The position numbers and the translations under genes were made by a program. This document shows positions 13,819 through 25,629 of a stretch of 64,000 nt of DNA, one piece after another (position 1 is the first letter of the stretch; each line of letters opens with the position of its first letter). The stretch is from the NCBI RefSeq assembly GCF_001638985.1, contig NW_017265136.1, forward strand, positions 802,461 through 866,460. The letters run 5' to 3'. The notes under the pieces were generated by a model. It was given only the letters and a program-made list of their open reading frames with translations. It did not search any database and was not told where the DNA came from. This DNA is from Phycomyces blakesleeanus NRRL 1555(-). Taxonomy: Eukaryota; Mucoromycota; Mucoromycetes; Mucorales; Phycomycetaceae.

Positions 13819-13884
13819 ATATGTCCTGCAGTATTTCTTCTTCTCGTTATTTTCTTATACTCTAGATTACTTCCTTAGCCCCCT

Positions 13885-13888
<4 letters not shown>

Positions 13889-13926
<38 letters not shown>
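13889..13926. repeat. (TC)n microsatellite
   Basis: Nearly pure TC dinucleotide run of about 19 units just downstream of the DENN gene's stop codon. Confidence 0.9.
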
Positions 13927-13931
<5 letters not shown>

Positions 13932-14431
13932 ATATATCTTCATATGTCTTCCTTTTCTCGCCCCGTTAATAGTGGTAGTAATGATAATGATAATAATAAT
14001 AACCATAGTAATTATAATAATAGTAGTAGCAACAACAACAACAACAATAATAATAATAATAACAATAATAACAATATATTCATACATTCATTCATATTAA
14101 TTCATACATTCATACATGCATACATACATATAATAACAATAATAATAACAATATGTATAAATCCGTAAAAAAAAATTAATTAGTGACAAGTTTCCCGCTT
14201 TCTGGCTAAGGAGAGCTAAAATACACACACACACACATTATCCTTTCTTTCTTTTTTGTCTTTAAACAAGAATAGCCCTTGGTGGCTATTTTTGTCATGG
14301 AGCTGCAGTGTACCTTTTAGAACGAAATAGACATATATATGTGTGTGTATATATATGTATATATTTCCTTGAATGTTCAGAACTCAACGACTATGTGAAT
14401 ATGCAGGCCAAAACAAAAAGAAGAGAAAAAG

Positions 14432-14462
<31 letters not shown>

Positions 14463-14958
14463 AAACCTTTAATAAAGATAAGTTGACAAGGCAATGCTGC
14501 ATGTACAAAATGAAATAAAATGAAATAATATAATATATAATATATACAGTATGGGTATTGCTTATTATTATTAACCTGCATTGATCATCTACACAGCACA
14601 TACTATTTTGTTTTTTGTTTTTGTTTAAATAATAGTAATAGTAATAATTTCACAATAAGGGTAAATTATGTAGTTTTATAATTAATTTTGAATCATAGCA
14701 ACAAAGTGCCATACATGGTTATGTGCACAGGCAAACGGGTTTTTATTTATTTTATTGTATTCGTATTTTCTGTAAAGATGTAGAAACAAATAAAGAAACC
14801 GTGTAGCCCAGACTGCTTTCTAGTTGATAACACTGCCAAAGCTGGACCCTGGAAGGGCAAATGTCATCCCGGATTTTCCTACTTTTTTGTCTTGGTCTAT
14901 GTACGCACATATACACATAGAAAGAGATATACACAAAAAAAAAAGAACATTAATAGCC

Positions 14959-14998
14959 AAATACTCAAATACTCAAATACTCAAATACTCAAATACCA
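14959..14998. repeat. 8-bp tandem repeat, unit AAATACTC
   Basis: About four to five consecutive copies of the octamer AAATACTC followed by degenerate AAATACC units. It is a short minisatellite in a gene-free spacer. Confidence 0.85.
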
Positions 14999-15593
14999 AA
15001 ATACCAAATACAAACACACATTAGGTCTGGTGATTTATGCAAAATACGGCTAGCTTTTTACGAAAAATAAATATGCTAAATCTGCAGGCTTATTTTGGGG
15101 TGATGGGACAAAAGGGTAAAATGAATTTTCATTTCAAGGGGAGGAGAGAGAGGGGGGGTTAAGATAAAGATAGAAAGAAAGAGAGAGATAGAAGGAGGGA
15201 GGGGGGTATAGGAAAGGAAAGGGCGGAAGGGCGGGATAGACAAGCGATCGTCTGTAGAAAGATCGTGGAACAGGACCTTATTGTCTATATTGTCCTTTTA
15301 ATACTCTCATACACATTATATAAATAAGTATTGCTTATATTTGTCTCTTGTATTATTTTCCCTTTATCTTAATATGAAGGTTGTACAAGATACACATATA
15401 AATACTCTTATATGAAAATAAGAACGAAACCCTGCCGTTTTGAAATCCTACTGTCGATCTTTACAGCAAAATGAGGGATTCGAGTGCCATATCTGCATGT
15501 AAAGAAAATAATAATATAATATATATATATATAACTATTTATCTATTTTATCTATTGATACATTGATATACATATATAAATATATACATATAA

Positions 15594-15642
15594 GTATATA
15601 TGTATATATGTATATATGTATATATGTATATATGTATATAGA
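15594..15642. repeat. 8-bp tandem repeat, unit GTATATAT
   Basis: About six copies of GTATATAT in a row, immediately before a segment of clearly higher GC content with paired inverted repeats (15650-16020). Confidence 0.85.
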
Positions 15643-15649
15643 TATTAGT

Positions 15650-16020
15650 TGCCAGGGGAAGGGAGAAGGTCTAGCCTGTCGCCATCATCGAGAAAGCAAC
15701 TGGATCGGGATACTTGTTGAATATTCTAGGACAGCTAGACCACGAAGAATCCCAAAGGCCCACGCTGGCTAAGGAAGAGGAGGGAAGAGTCTAAAGACTA
15801 GAGTATAAAGCATGAAGCATGAAGCATGAGGGTTTACTCGATAGATCCGAGTGCAAGAAAGAGGGCATGGAATGTGGCAATCTACGGGGAACAATAGGAG
15901 GACTGTGGGCTGAAAAGAGTAAATGACGGTGTGTGTGGTGTAGGGGATGACACGTTTCTGTCGCTCTAGCGAGAAGGAGTCTAGGCATTCAAACCAACTC
16001 GAACATTCATATTTCACACA
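15650..16020. other. GC-richer segment with nested inverted repeats (possible structured RNA)
   Basis: No protein domain is readable in any frame. Seen directly: an outer GCCAG (15651-15655) pairs with CTGGC (about 15764-15768). Inside it, GGTCTAGCCTGTC (15668-15680) pairs with GACAGCTAGACC (15730-15741) with one bulged C. Further local hairpins are AGTCT/AGACT (about 15788), ACTCG/CGAGT (about 15836) and TCGCT/AGCGA (about 15960). Which strand would be transcribed is unknown. It could also be a decayed coding exon or an unknown repeat. It matches no RNA family I recognise. Confidence 0.35.
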
Positions 16021-16189
16021 ACAGCCACTGTGTAGTAGAACGAGAAAGAAAGAGAGAAAAGAGATATCCTCAACCCCCTTGTCTGTATGTCTATTTTATT
16101 GCTCTCTTCTCTCCCATATCCCTCGTCCTCCTCCTCTCCTCCACCCCCTTCTATATCTAAATCTCCCCCGAAAATAGAAAGGTATAAAA

Positions 16190-16281
16190 TAAAGTAAAGT
16201 AAAGTAAAGTAAAGTAAAGTAAAATAAGATAAAGGAATAATGTAATAGTGTAATAATGTAATAATGTAATAATGTAATAAG
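16190..16281. repeat. tandem AAAGT pentamers followed by GTAATAAT octamers
   Basis: Two adjacent short tandem arrays: about six AAAGT units (16193-16220) and about five GTAATAAT/GTAATAGT units (16239-16281). They lie in the upstream region of the C2H2 gene. Confidence 0.85.
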
Positions 16282-16428
16282 CAGATTTGCCACCCCTTCA
16301 AAGTTCTGTCTCTTGATCTATATATAAAGTAACCAGCTTTCCCATCATTGGATTCATTTCCTGTTTCCCTGCTTCCTCTTCAGTATCATATCCCCCTTGC
16401 ATTGTATATATCACTGACTGTCCCCAAA

Positions 16429-17925
16429 ATGGCCACAAAAGACTATCGCTTCCGGTAAATTATAAGATAAAGCCGAGTAAGGTCATCTTGAGACTCATCT
16501 TGTTGTGCATTCTAGGATTAAAATCAAAGAAAGACCTTTCAGTACACCCTTGCAACTCAGTGTATCCCAACAACAGCCACCACAACTGTACCAATTAATT
16601 CAAAAGATACAACAATTCCTGCAGGTAAGAACCAACAGTAACACCAGCATACAAAATATATTGACAGCCTCAGTAGGACTTGATTGTTGAAGACTACGCT
16701 ATCATGATCGACAATCATCGTGACCAAGGCAAAAACGTGCTTTTGGCGGATGATTGTACCTTGCAGAATGCATTTAGTCTATTATCAGACCACGACCGTC
16801 TCGAGATCATGCTGTGCCGAAAAGCAAGTCCTGTGCTATCCGAACCAAAAGACCACCCCAAAGGTAATTACCACCTCTTTCTCTTTCTCGCTTAATTCAA
16901 AATCTCATTGTTCTTATAAAGACATAAACCTATTACAGCGCACCTCGAATGCCCTTGTTGACACAATGTCCATAATCAAACCTTCTGTACTCAGGTGGAC
17001 TGCAGACTCCACAGAAAATCGTTTACAAATCTCAACCTTAACAACAACGACAGTAACAACAGTAACAACAACAGCAGCAACACCATCGGCATCAGCATCA
17101 GCATCAGAATCAACATCAACAACCAACGAAGAAAGTGTTCAAGGCATGCCACAGAACGCCTATGAATCAAAACACCTGTTGGATCGCAAGGATTCTGGAA
17201 TCTCGCTTGACGAACCAGTCCACAAAAAGCAGCGACTCATGTCAACCCCGTCAAGGAAGCTCCCCGAGCTATCATCCCCTCTAATACCACACCATTCTAG
17301 TAGCTTCATCGAGCACAAATCTCCTATGATACATCCCCTCGACATTAGACGCACCTCCCTTTCCCCACCCTCTCCGCCACTACATGCCTGCGTACGTGGG
17401 ATGTCTCCAAACCCTTCACCTGCAATCGTCCTCCCGGCAATCTCGTTTATCACCAGCGTCTCAGAACCACTCGACCTCCAGTTAGCCCCAATTCACCATT
17501 CTCGCTCGCATGACCCTGCACTTTCACCTGCTCGCTATCCTCTCTCGCCACCCACTTCTGTATCTTCTCCTGTCTCCCTCGCCCCTCTCCTCCCAATAAA
17601 TACAGATCGTCAAACTGTTCAGTCTACCAACACATCTTTGGGACAATTTGTGTGTGATCGAGTCATCGACCTTGTAACTGGAAGGACTTGTAATCAAGCT
17701 TTTAGGCGGTCATATGATCTTACCCGGCATCAGACAACACACCTACAAGATAGACCATACCGTCACTGCGAACAATGTGGCAAGAAGTTTACGCGCTTAG
17801 ATGCCCTTCGTCGCCACGAAAGAGTTCAGGGCCATCATCCCCCAAAGCATACCCAGAGTCTTTCATTTCATTCGACCCGACTGGACGAGGCAGTCAACCG
17901 ATCTCAGCAGGCTAGAGCTCGATAG
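16429..17925 (+). CDS. C2H2 zinc-finger transcription factor with a conserved-looking N-terminal domain
   Basis: Four exons: 16429-16454, 16516-16624, 16677-16863 and 16922-17925, giving 441 aa. The N-terminal 95 residues (YRFRIKIKERPF ... DRLEIMLCRK) have the strand-helix-strand look of a beta-grasp fold, a weak inference. Then come a Thr/Ser-rich tract, a Ser/Pro-rich middle, and two C-terminal C2H2 fingers. Finger 1 has an unusually long Cys-Cys spacing: CDRVIDLVTGRTC, then FRRSYDLTRHQTTH. Finger 2 is standard: CEQCGKKFTRLDALRRH. The YDLTRH / DALRRH pair with a stretched first knuckle recalls Rpn4-type fungal factors, from memory, so no symbol is given. Likely a nuclear DNA-binding regulator. 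The first exon codes for fewer than nine residues. Convergent with SmD1. Confidence 0.88.
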
Positions 17926-18725
17926 TTTTCCTTGTACAAAGTTGTTTATTTTCTGCACATAGTCCTTTCTCAATTCTTCTTTCTTTTTTTTTTTTTATAA
18001 TAATCATCATCACTATCATCATCATCAGCTTCTTATTCTTTTTATCCTTTCCTTACATAATCTGCAAGTGTCCTACCATGGCCAATATCCACCCCCTCTT
18101 TTTTTTATAATACATATTCATCAAACATAATTTCACCACTTTGAATTCAAATTCGCCTCTTTTTTTTTTATATCTATTATGCTTCATAAATTAGCTTTAT
18201 GCAGGCAGACACATAGAAAAACAGGATACAGTGCGTACCTCGATAAAGGAAAACAAGACTGTTGTGATCGATTCCAAAACGATGTAAATGCCTTTTCCAC
18301 TAATCATCTGCACATTTTCCCTTCTCTTTCTTCCTTTTTTTTAATTGGATTTCTTTAAAGGTTCTTATCCAAGGAGGAAAAGTAAAGAGACCCTTAAATT
18401 TATATATATATACCCAAACCACAGACTTTCGCATCACTTCTTCTTTTTCTTTTGTCTTCACCCCTTTTACAATATACTCATATACTTCTTTTTTTCTTTA
18501 AAAAATCGTTACAGATGGCATCGCCCTTTGCAGGCAATAAACTAAAGTATAAGGACTATAAATGTGGTTATACTCTTTTCTTATTGTTTCTTTTCTTTTT
18601 TTAAATATATATCCACATCAAAATAAATTCCTTGGGCTCATTTCTTTTGCTGCTCTTTTTTTTTATGTATAAATGTGATTTGTGTACGTTCGTTTGTTGG
18701 TTTCCATTGTTATTTTTGTGTATAT
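17926..18725. other. convergent 3' spacer between C2H2 gene and SmD1
   Basis: T-rich downstream DNA of two convergent genes, with poly-T tracts and an ATC/ATT triplet run near 17998-18030. No further gene is visible. Confidence 0.6.
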
Positions 18726-19573
18726 TTAACGACCACCTCTGCCTCTGCCTCTGCCTCTTCCACGGACCATAGCACGTCCGCGTCCACGACCTGCGGGTGC
18801 TATTAAATAATAATAATAATAATAATAATAATAATCCGATTAAGCATATGCACAAAATGAAAATAATAAAAAGAATAAAAAAACACAACTTCTCAAAAAT
18901 ACATACCCTCCTTCTTCTTTGCCTTTGATTTGGGAGTGTCATCAATCAACAATGTGTCGAGTGGCAAACTATCGGGGAGAATGACGCATCGAACATTGTT
19001 ACCACGGATGCTCAATGAGTCCAAGCTGGCAGGGTCCTTGTGCTTAACTGTCATCTTGACAGTCTTAAGATGGATGTTCATGCTCATGTCCACACCTACA
19101 ACTCCGTTAATATTTGTGCACCACAAACCATTTATCATCAAACAAATCTATAATGATTGCCCAACTTACCAGTGATCGTGCCTTGAATGGTTGTACCATT
19201 CTTCAACTCGACGGACACCGTCTCATTGTTCAATTTCATCAAAAATCTGTAGAGATGTGTATACGGTTAACATTCGTGTATTTTATTTTTATTGCTTTGA
19301 TGTTGTTCTTTTTTTTGGTTCATTTGATAGGAAGAGACGCGCCAACGAAAGAAATTGAAAGAAAAATGATAACATATTCGAATTCATCATAAATCCCTTG
19401 TTTTTTTTTACGTGGCTCGTCAATTTGTTATTTTTTTTTCTTTTGCTTTTCTTCCTTTGGTTTTAGATTGGGTCTATGGTCATCATGTGATTCATAACGC
19501 GACATTTCCAATTTATTGTGCCTTTGTCTTTTTTTTCTGGGAGGCCTTGCATAACTTGCCTGACCAACTTCAT
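18726..19573 (-). CDS. SMD1: small nuclear ribonucleoprotein Sm D1
   Basis: Four exons on the minus strand: 19560-19573, 19170-19246, 18907-19095 and 18726-18799, giving 117 aa, close to human SmD1 (119 aa). It is a subunit of the heptameric Sm ring on spliceosomal snRNAs. The Sm1 motif spans exons 2-3 ([19 protein letters not shown] then MNIHLK), and Sm2 contains [13 protein letters not shown] followed by LPLDTLL. The C-terminal tail is an RG repeat ending [10 protein letters not shown], a target for arginine methylation in this family. Intron 1 (19247-19559, 313 nt) begins GCAAGT directly after MKLV plus AG, and only this GC-AG splice gives the conserved MKLVRFLMKL start. Confidence is high because the whole protein aligns to the family. 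Confidence 0.97.
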
Positions 19574-20033
19574 CGTGCTAAAGGATCTGGACACTTGTAA
19601 CCCTGTCCTGTTCTCTCGTTGCCACTCCCTTGAGTGGTCCGCCATCTTTTTGCTAAGCCGCCTTGGTGTGCATGACGTTTAAGATCACGTGATAAAGCTT
19701 TAATTGCGGACCTCTTCTCTTTATTCTTAGTTCTTTCTTTAATCTTCTCCTCTTTTTCTATCAACCTCAACTTTAAATATATATATATATATGATAATAG
19801 TAATAATGATAATAATATATACTTCTTTAATAGTTGATACGTAGAAATTTATAATGCTTCAATTTATGGAGATCTCTAATAATTGTTTTTTTTGGGAGAT
19901 TTTGCTTTAAAAAAAAAGAAGATAAATTTTGAGGATTTTCTTTTGTCTTTCTTTTTATCTCAATTTTTAGAGGAAAAGAATGATTTATCCTTAATAATTA
20001 TATTCTTACAGGCCTTGTATATATTTCTTCTGC
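19574..20033. other. spacer between SmD1 start and Emi1-like stop
   Basis: 460 bp between two tandem minus-strand genes. It contains the SmD1 promoter side and the 3'-flank of the Emi1-like gene, with a TA repeat near 19778-19792. No gene is seen. Confidence 0.55.
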
Positions 20034-20553
20034 TTATGCTGCCGGGGATTTCTTGTAGGCTTCCCATACTTCTTCTGAGTTACGCATCTGGCTTTTCAAT
20101 CGTTCTTTTTCCTTTGCTCTCTGTCGAAGCATACGCTGTTGATCGAAATAGAAGCCTCAGCGTACTCCCTCTATCTCTTTTTCTTTTTTCTTTGTCTTTC
20201 TGTTAAAGCATAAAACTTTTGTAACTTACGTCTGCTACTTCACTGGATTTAGTCTTTGCTGACATGCAAAATTTAAAATCGTCCCAACGGACCGAGCAGT
20301 CTTTCTTCTCGCCATATCGATAGTAGTTTACAGCTTGCGAACCAAGAGCTAAAGAAAAAATAAAAAAAGAAGGATAAGAATGAGGCTAAAGGCTTATAAT
20401 GCTGTCAAAAGGTCACTCACTATAACATTGCCAAACAGAATCGAACGCTTGAGACGCACTGCATGTCATGTAGTCCTTGTTAATGTCATCATCAACTTCT
20501 TTAAAGAACGCAGTTGTGTCTTCATCGTGATGCTCTACTGGTTTTTCGCTCAT
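20034..20553 (-). CDS. EMI1: Emi1-like protein (DUF3128 family)
   Basis: Three exons on the minus strand: 20421-20553, 20230-20348 and 20034-20135, giving 117 aa. The family signature is visible: a Cys-containing segment AFDSVWQCY, then LGSQAVNYYRYGEKKDC, then RWDDFKFCM, with twin spaced cysteines, and a charged helical C-terminus (RAKEKERLKSQM ... VWEAYKK). Yeast Emi1 is linked to early meiotic induction and has been associated with mitochondria. The biochemical function is not known, and the spaced cysteines fit a small intermembrane-space-type fold (inference). The third exon uses the acceptor at AACAG/CGT, the only nearby choice that keeps phase. Family call fairly sure; function uncertain. 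Confidence 0.85.
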
Positions 20554-21731
20554 TGTAGATCTATTTTTTTTTGTATTCAAAATTATATATATGCGGAGAG
20601 GTTGGGGGGGAGGGGGGAGGGGTAGTCTTTCATTTTTCCCAGATTTGTCTTTTACGGCGTGACTGCTATAATTCCTTACGGAGAGACTGAGAAAGAAAGA
20701 ATATAATAGGCGAGTTCAACAATCTTTAGATTTTTACTTAGAATCCTGAGCTCACATTGCAGAAATCATCAGTTCAAGCTACTCTAAATTATATCAGTCA
20801 AGTATATAAGTAACAGTAGAGAGGTTATTAAGTTATGGCAAATTATCCATTCCTATATTTGTCAAGTCTGTCTTTCTTGGTTTAAAATATTTGAATTTCA
20901 GAATATGTATTTTTTAAATTTGTCATCGATTACCCCTCCAAATTCCCGGTATTTACAATTTCCGATAAGTCTTAGACGTCCAAATTGCTTTATAAGGGCG
21001 TTTTAGAAATTGGCCTGAATATTATATAGCACTTTTACTGTATTTCAAAGCGGCGATTAAATAGATAAGCGCTCACGTATCAGACTAATTTTACTCAATT
21101 TTTGATGCAATGATCCGTTGTTTTTCGTAGAGGGCAATTGCACTAGGTAAATCCTATAGGATTCAGTCGATATACTTATGGTAGTTTTATAAAAGTAAGA
21201 GTTTTTTAAGAAAAGCTTTGTATGCTACTTTGAATAATGTACATAATACAACTTTAAATATCTTGATAACAAGCGTAAAAAAAAGTAGCACACCCATTAA
21301 TGGAGTGCTTGAAGATATGTGTGTATAAACGACACGGTATAATTTTTCAATTGATAAAAAATGTACAAAAAAAAACCAAAATATGCTTTAAAAAACGGTG
21401 GGCCAAATGTTTGTATCAGAGGGTAAACAGATGAAGACTAAAAAAAAGGTCAAGCTAAAATATATCGAGGAGCCAAACAAGTATAGAAATTTAATCCACA
21501 ATAAGTAACAGTACGTTATGCCATTGATTAAACTTAAAGTTTTACAAGTCTATAGATGCTTCTAAAGCTCATTCGTACACTTTAAAGAATATTGCTCATT
21601 TTCATTTTTCATTTTATACACTTGCTTTGTTTTCTAAGATTCTACAGGCGTATACAAAAAAAAACCAAGTACGAACTGCACTATATTTATCTCTTTTCTC
21701 TCTCTCTCTCTTGAACATAGAAACAATTTGC

Positions 21732-22107
21732 AAACAATTGTTGTGGACAGACTAAAAGTTCAAAAAAAGGGTAAAAAAAGGGTAAAACAACTTAATCCAG
21801 AACTTAGTCAATCAGACTAATTTATGACTGTCCACGCCTTTTTTTTAAAAAAAAAAAAGTTCAAAGTTAGTTCAAAATACATATTAGATAAAATTGTGCA
21901 TATAATGCCGTCACTTTCATTAAGTGAGAACCTTTTATTGCGAGTTTTTTTAGACCTCTCATTGTATGGCACATCTTCTCCATAAAAAATGCTTCTCTTC
22001 TCAATCCTAGTGACAATGGAAGAAAACTAGCTAATTAGAGTCGATTAAAAATTTTGCCCTTTTTTTGCCCTGTTTTTGCCCTTTTAGTCTGTCCACACCA
22101 ATAGTTT
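21732..22107. mobile_element. 376-bp non-coding element with 56-bp terminal inverted repeats
   Basis: The left end (21732-21787) and the reverse complement of the right end (22052-22107) match at 49 of 56 positions by hand alignment. The exact core TGTGGACAGACTAAAAG is followed by A-runs broken by GGG (GGGT on the left, GGGC on the right). The interior has no open frame. This is the layout of a MITE of a DNA transposon. A target-site duplication is not evident, so the exact outer ends are uncertain. Confidence 0.8.
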
Positions 22108-23754
22108 ATTCAGAAATTAAACGAAAATAAATCCTATTTTGTACCAATAGATGAGAATTCTTTGTACTTGTGAATTTGGATTAACTATCGCCCTTTTTCT
22201 TTTAAGGGAAAAAAAAGAAACCTGAGCCTTTGGTGTTCATGACACCAATGATTACCTAATTGTACCATCATTGTTGTAAAATATAATATCAGTCTATTTC
22301 AAGAATAATTTATAGTACAGGGATTTGATCCAGATATTTGGTTTTTCTTCTTCTTCTTGCTAATGCATAATACAAAAATATCTGATTGAATTGAGACTTA
22401 TTATTTGCAAGGTGAAAGTATTTACGTTATTTTGATGCTCTTTAATTCTAAGCATGTATAGATATATAGACATATATACACACACACATATATATATATA
22501 TTTATTTATAAAAAAAAGTTCCTTTGAAATATCCTTTTGTAAAGGACTGTGAATATTTATTCAATCTCATTTACCTATTTTCATGTGATTATTAAAACTA
22601 TCTTGTGTATCGATATGTTGAGTTTGTGAGAGTATGAAATCAAAACGATTATATTTCTCATAAATTGAGAGATAAATGCATATGTAGAAAAGAGACTTTT
22701 TTAGAATGGTGCTAGAGCCCTGGATATACATGATATATAATTAAATACATGCACAGTTAATGTTGTTTTAATTTTATCAAGTAAAGGGTCGTCTAGGTTA
22801 CATGATCGAGATTGCGTTATATATTTATCTCTATGGTAATCTTTCTTTAATTTAATAACCAATAAATTTTAAGCCCTGTAGAATACCCACAAGCCCACAC
22901 ACTATATCTTCCTCTCTCTCTACGTGTGTTTATATGTAGGATCTTTTTAGTAGGAAAAAAAAACTTTGTGCTATATACTACTACAAAGTTAATACATAAA
23001 TAAATAATATTACATGTGTATATTTTTAAAGTAATATTTAATAGTATAAAACTTGTGTCTATTAAAGGTATGGTATTTGATCTATGTACAATTGTTGGGG
23101 CATGATTAAATACAGCACTTCTTTATAAACGATTGACGATAGAGAGGGTCTAGAGCGTTCTTGGAGTATGTGTTGGATTATTTAAAAATCCCAAAAGGAT
23201 ACTGGCTCATCAACTTTAAATAAACTTCCCACGTGTCTTTTACCACTGGAAACGAGCATGTTTTATGGTAGACTATAATCTCAATAAAGATGTCTTTCTC
23301 CTATAAGATTTGTCTATAAAAAAACGTATTCTGTATTCTGATCATAGTATATAGCAAATATACCCTTTAATAGGTATATAAATACCCAAGACGTTATTCT
23401 AATAATTTATATGCTATGGAAATCCGTTACAATATCTATAAAGATTGTACTTCTTTAAATATATAAACAAAATTTGCCAAGCCCTTATGTTTTTTTTTTT
23501 CCTTTTTTTAAAAAAAAGAGATGTATAGAGGAAAAGCCACTACCCAATATCTCTACAGTCTATTACCAATTTGTGAATAAGAAAAAAAAAGCAAAAAAAA
23601 ACATCTGATGCGTTCAGTGAACGAATGCACACACACATATATTTATTTACATTTATAGACGTGTGTATTTATCCATTTATTTTTCAATTTCATTTGTGTA
23701 CCATAATTGTTGGTATCAAATATCTGTACACAAAAAAAATTAAAATAAATTGTG

Positions 23755-23985
23755 TTACTTTGTCTTTTTGGGTAAAGTCAAATTGGCGTTACTTAGAGTC
23801 ATTGTCGGCTATGGTGTTAAGGATTTAATTATTTGTTCTCGCTCTTGTAACTAATTAGTATGATAAGCAACACATTTTTTATGAAGATGTACACGAGAAT
23901 GTCTATAATGAAGAGGGAGAAAGAGTGTCCGATCCGATGAAAGGCGTGTTGGCCAAAGTCAGTGATCCAAACGAAGTAAAATTAA
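23755..23985 (+). mobile_element. Tc1/mariner-like transposon fragment (copy A)
   Basis: About 223 bp align, in opposite orientation, with 26316-26541. Exact shared blocks include TTACTTTGTCTTTTTGGG, CTAATTAGTATGATAA and CCAAAGTCAGTGATCCAAA. One frame reads DPMKGVLAKVSDPN, matching DPMEDVLTKVSDPN in copy B. Copy A loses similarity after about 23985 and has a stop codon there, so it is a truncated relic. Confidence 0.75.
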
Positions 23986-25629
23986 AGTAACAGAAGGGGG
24001 GCTGAGGTTCATAGGTTGTTCTCGGTTAAGATGAATTACTTTAATCGTTTAGGAGTTGGATTGAGAAACATAATTTGAAGCTGAACGCGAGAGTTTATAT
24101 GAAAGAAAAGTATGAAAAGCAGTTCTGTTTGGCTTATACTTACTGAGGCGTTTGCACTGTAATTAAGGAGGGGCGAAGACAGGCTATAAATTTAGCTACT
24201 AGAGTTTACATGCTTAATTATGTTTTTCATTGCTTATAAGTATTATTGAATAATATATGTAGAAGCAAATTTTATATTCCTCTCCTATAGGATTATGTCC
24301 AAGGTATCCTTCAAAGATAAAATAAAATAAAACAAAACCTCTGTCAAAGGTGGTGTTCCTTATATACTTCTCTAAAATATTGAGTTCTTTAATAAAGTAA
24401 TAGAGTCTGATGATATTCAGGAATAAGATGGATTAATAGTAAAATGTAATAAGATAAAGCACTATCACTTTCCCAGAACTACGCCGTTCTTTTAACCATA
24501 TCTTACTTGCTTTTCCTTTGCAGGTACTTTTCTCACAGATCTATCACTGATTTTATCAAGGAATAAAAGAACCAGAAGTCTGTTTCATATAAAAGGGTTG
24601 TCAGATTTTGATCATAGCAGTTTTATTTCAAAATTTAGATATACGTATCTATGAGAAAACAAATATTTCTCTAATGAAGTTGAGTCTTTCTTGAAAGATA
24701 TAGCATAAATACCAATTAACTGAAGTACAGATCGCAACAGCAGCATGACAGAAATTACAGCAGCCGAAACAGCAGCAGCTAGAGAGAAATTCTGGTTTTC
24801 TCACTGTTATCCAAATATTACACAATTTTTTTGTATATTGTAATGGTGAGTCTGTCATATTTTTTTAAAAAAAGTATTTGGGAATCGTGTTTGAAAAAGT
24901 GTATCTAGTCTCCAAAATATGTAACCTATATAGGCTGGAGAAGCAGCCTCCTTTGACCTGGAATGTAAAATGGGATAGGGATACCTTTGTTGTAAGTAAA
25001 AATTTAAAAAATCAGAGAATGAATGGCATTCTACGCAGAATTACTTAGGATACCCTGGTGATATTATTATTATTATAATTTGACATAACTTAAAGTTAAT
25101 ATCTTTTTAATAGATCGGAAGCTTCATTTAGAACCGTTGACTTGTTTTGGTAATTGATGTGTTAAGCACTCGCATATACAAGACATGTGTCTTACAACAT
25201 AAAATGAACTTAAGAAGCTCATTTGGTGTACACCCACTCTTTTTAAGTATTGTGAAGCTTTACTGAGACAAATTAAAAAAGATCTAAAGCAGTATAAATA
25301 TATTCATTTATTAGTAATAAAACCCACACAATGTTTTGATGGAAATAAAGGGAAACAGTTCCTATGTATATGCCTTTTCAAAGCAAGAAACCCACCAGCA
25401 ATTTTATATCTTAAGTGCTTAAAAAGCCAAATATCCTTTTTGACGTTAGAGCGCTTCATTTTTTCTTTTAAAAGAGCCCGAAACTTCTCAACTAGGTTTA
25501 GCTATAGTGAATAAGAAGAAAAGCTCATTACTCTATAGCCTCTACTCCCAACTTCTTTTATATAACACTAGTACAGTGTAGCACCGATAATAGTGTGGGA
25601 TGAAAAACGAGTTTTTTTTTCAGTTTTTT

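Larger units (their letters stand above)
13819..15593. other. intergenic, microsatellite-rich, no gene seen
   Basis: 3'-flank of the DENN gene, then low-complexity DNA: (TC)n, AAT/AAC triplets at 14022-14074, CA and TA runs near 14222-14365, GAAA repeats near 14435-14463, and a purine-rich block at 15137-15235. An Asn-rich open frame at 13944-14168 is only triplet repeat. No conserved protein or RNA gene was recognised. Confidence 0.55.

Noticed and set aside
13944..14168. Asn/Ser-rich frame
   Set aside because: Made almost entirely of AAT/AAC/AGT triplet repeats in a 3' spacer.
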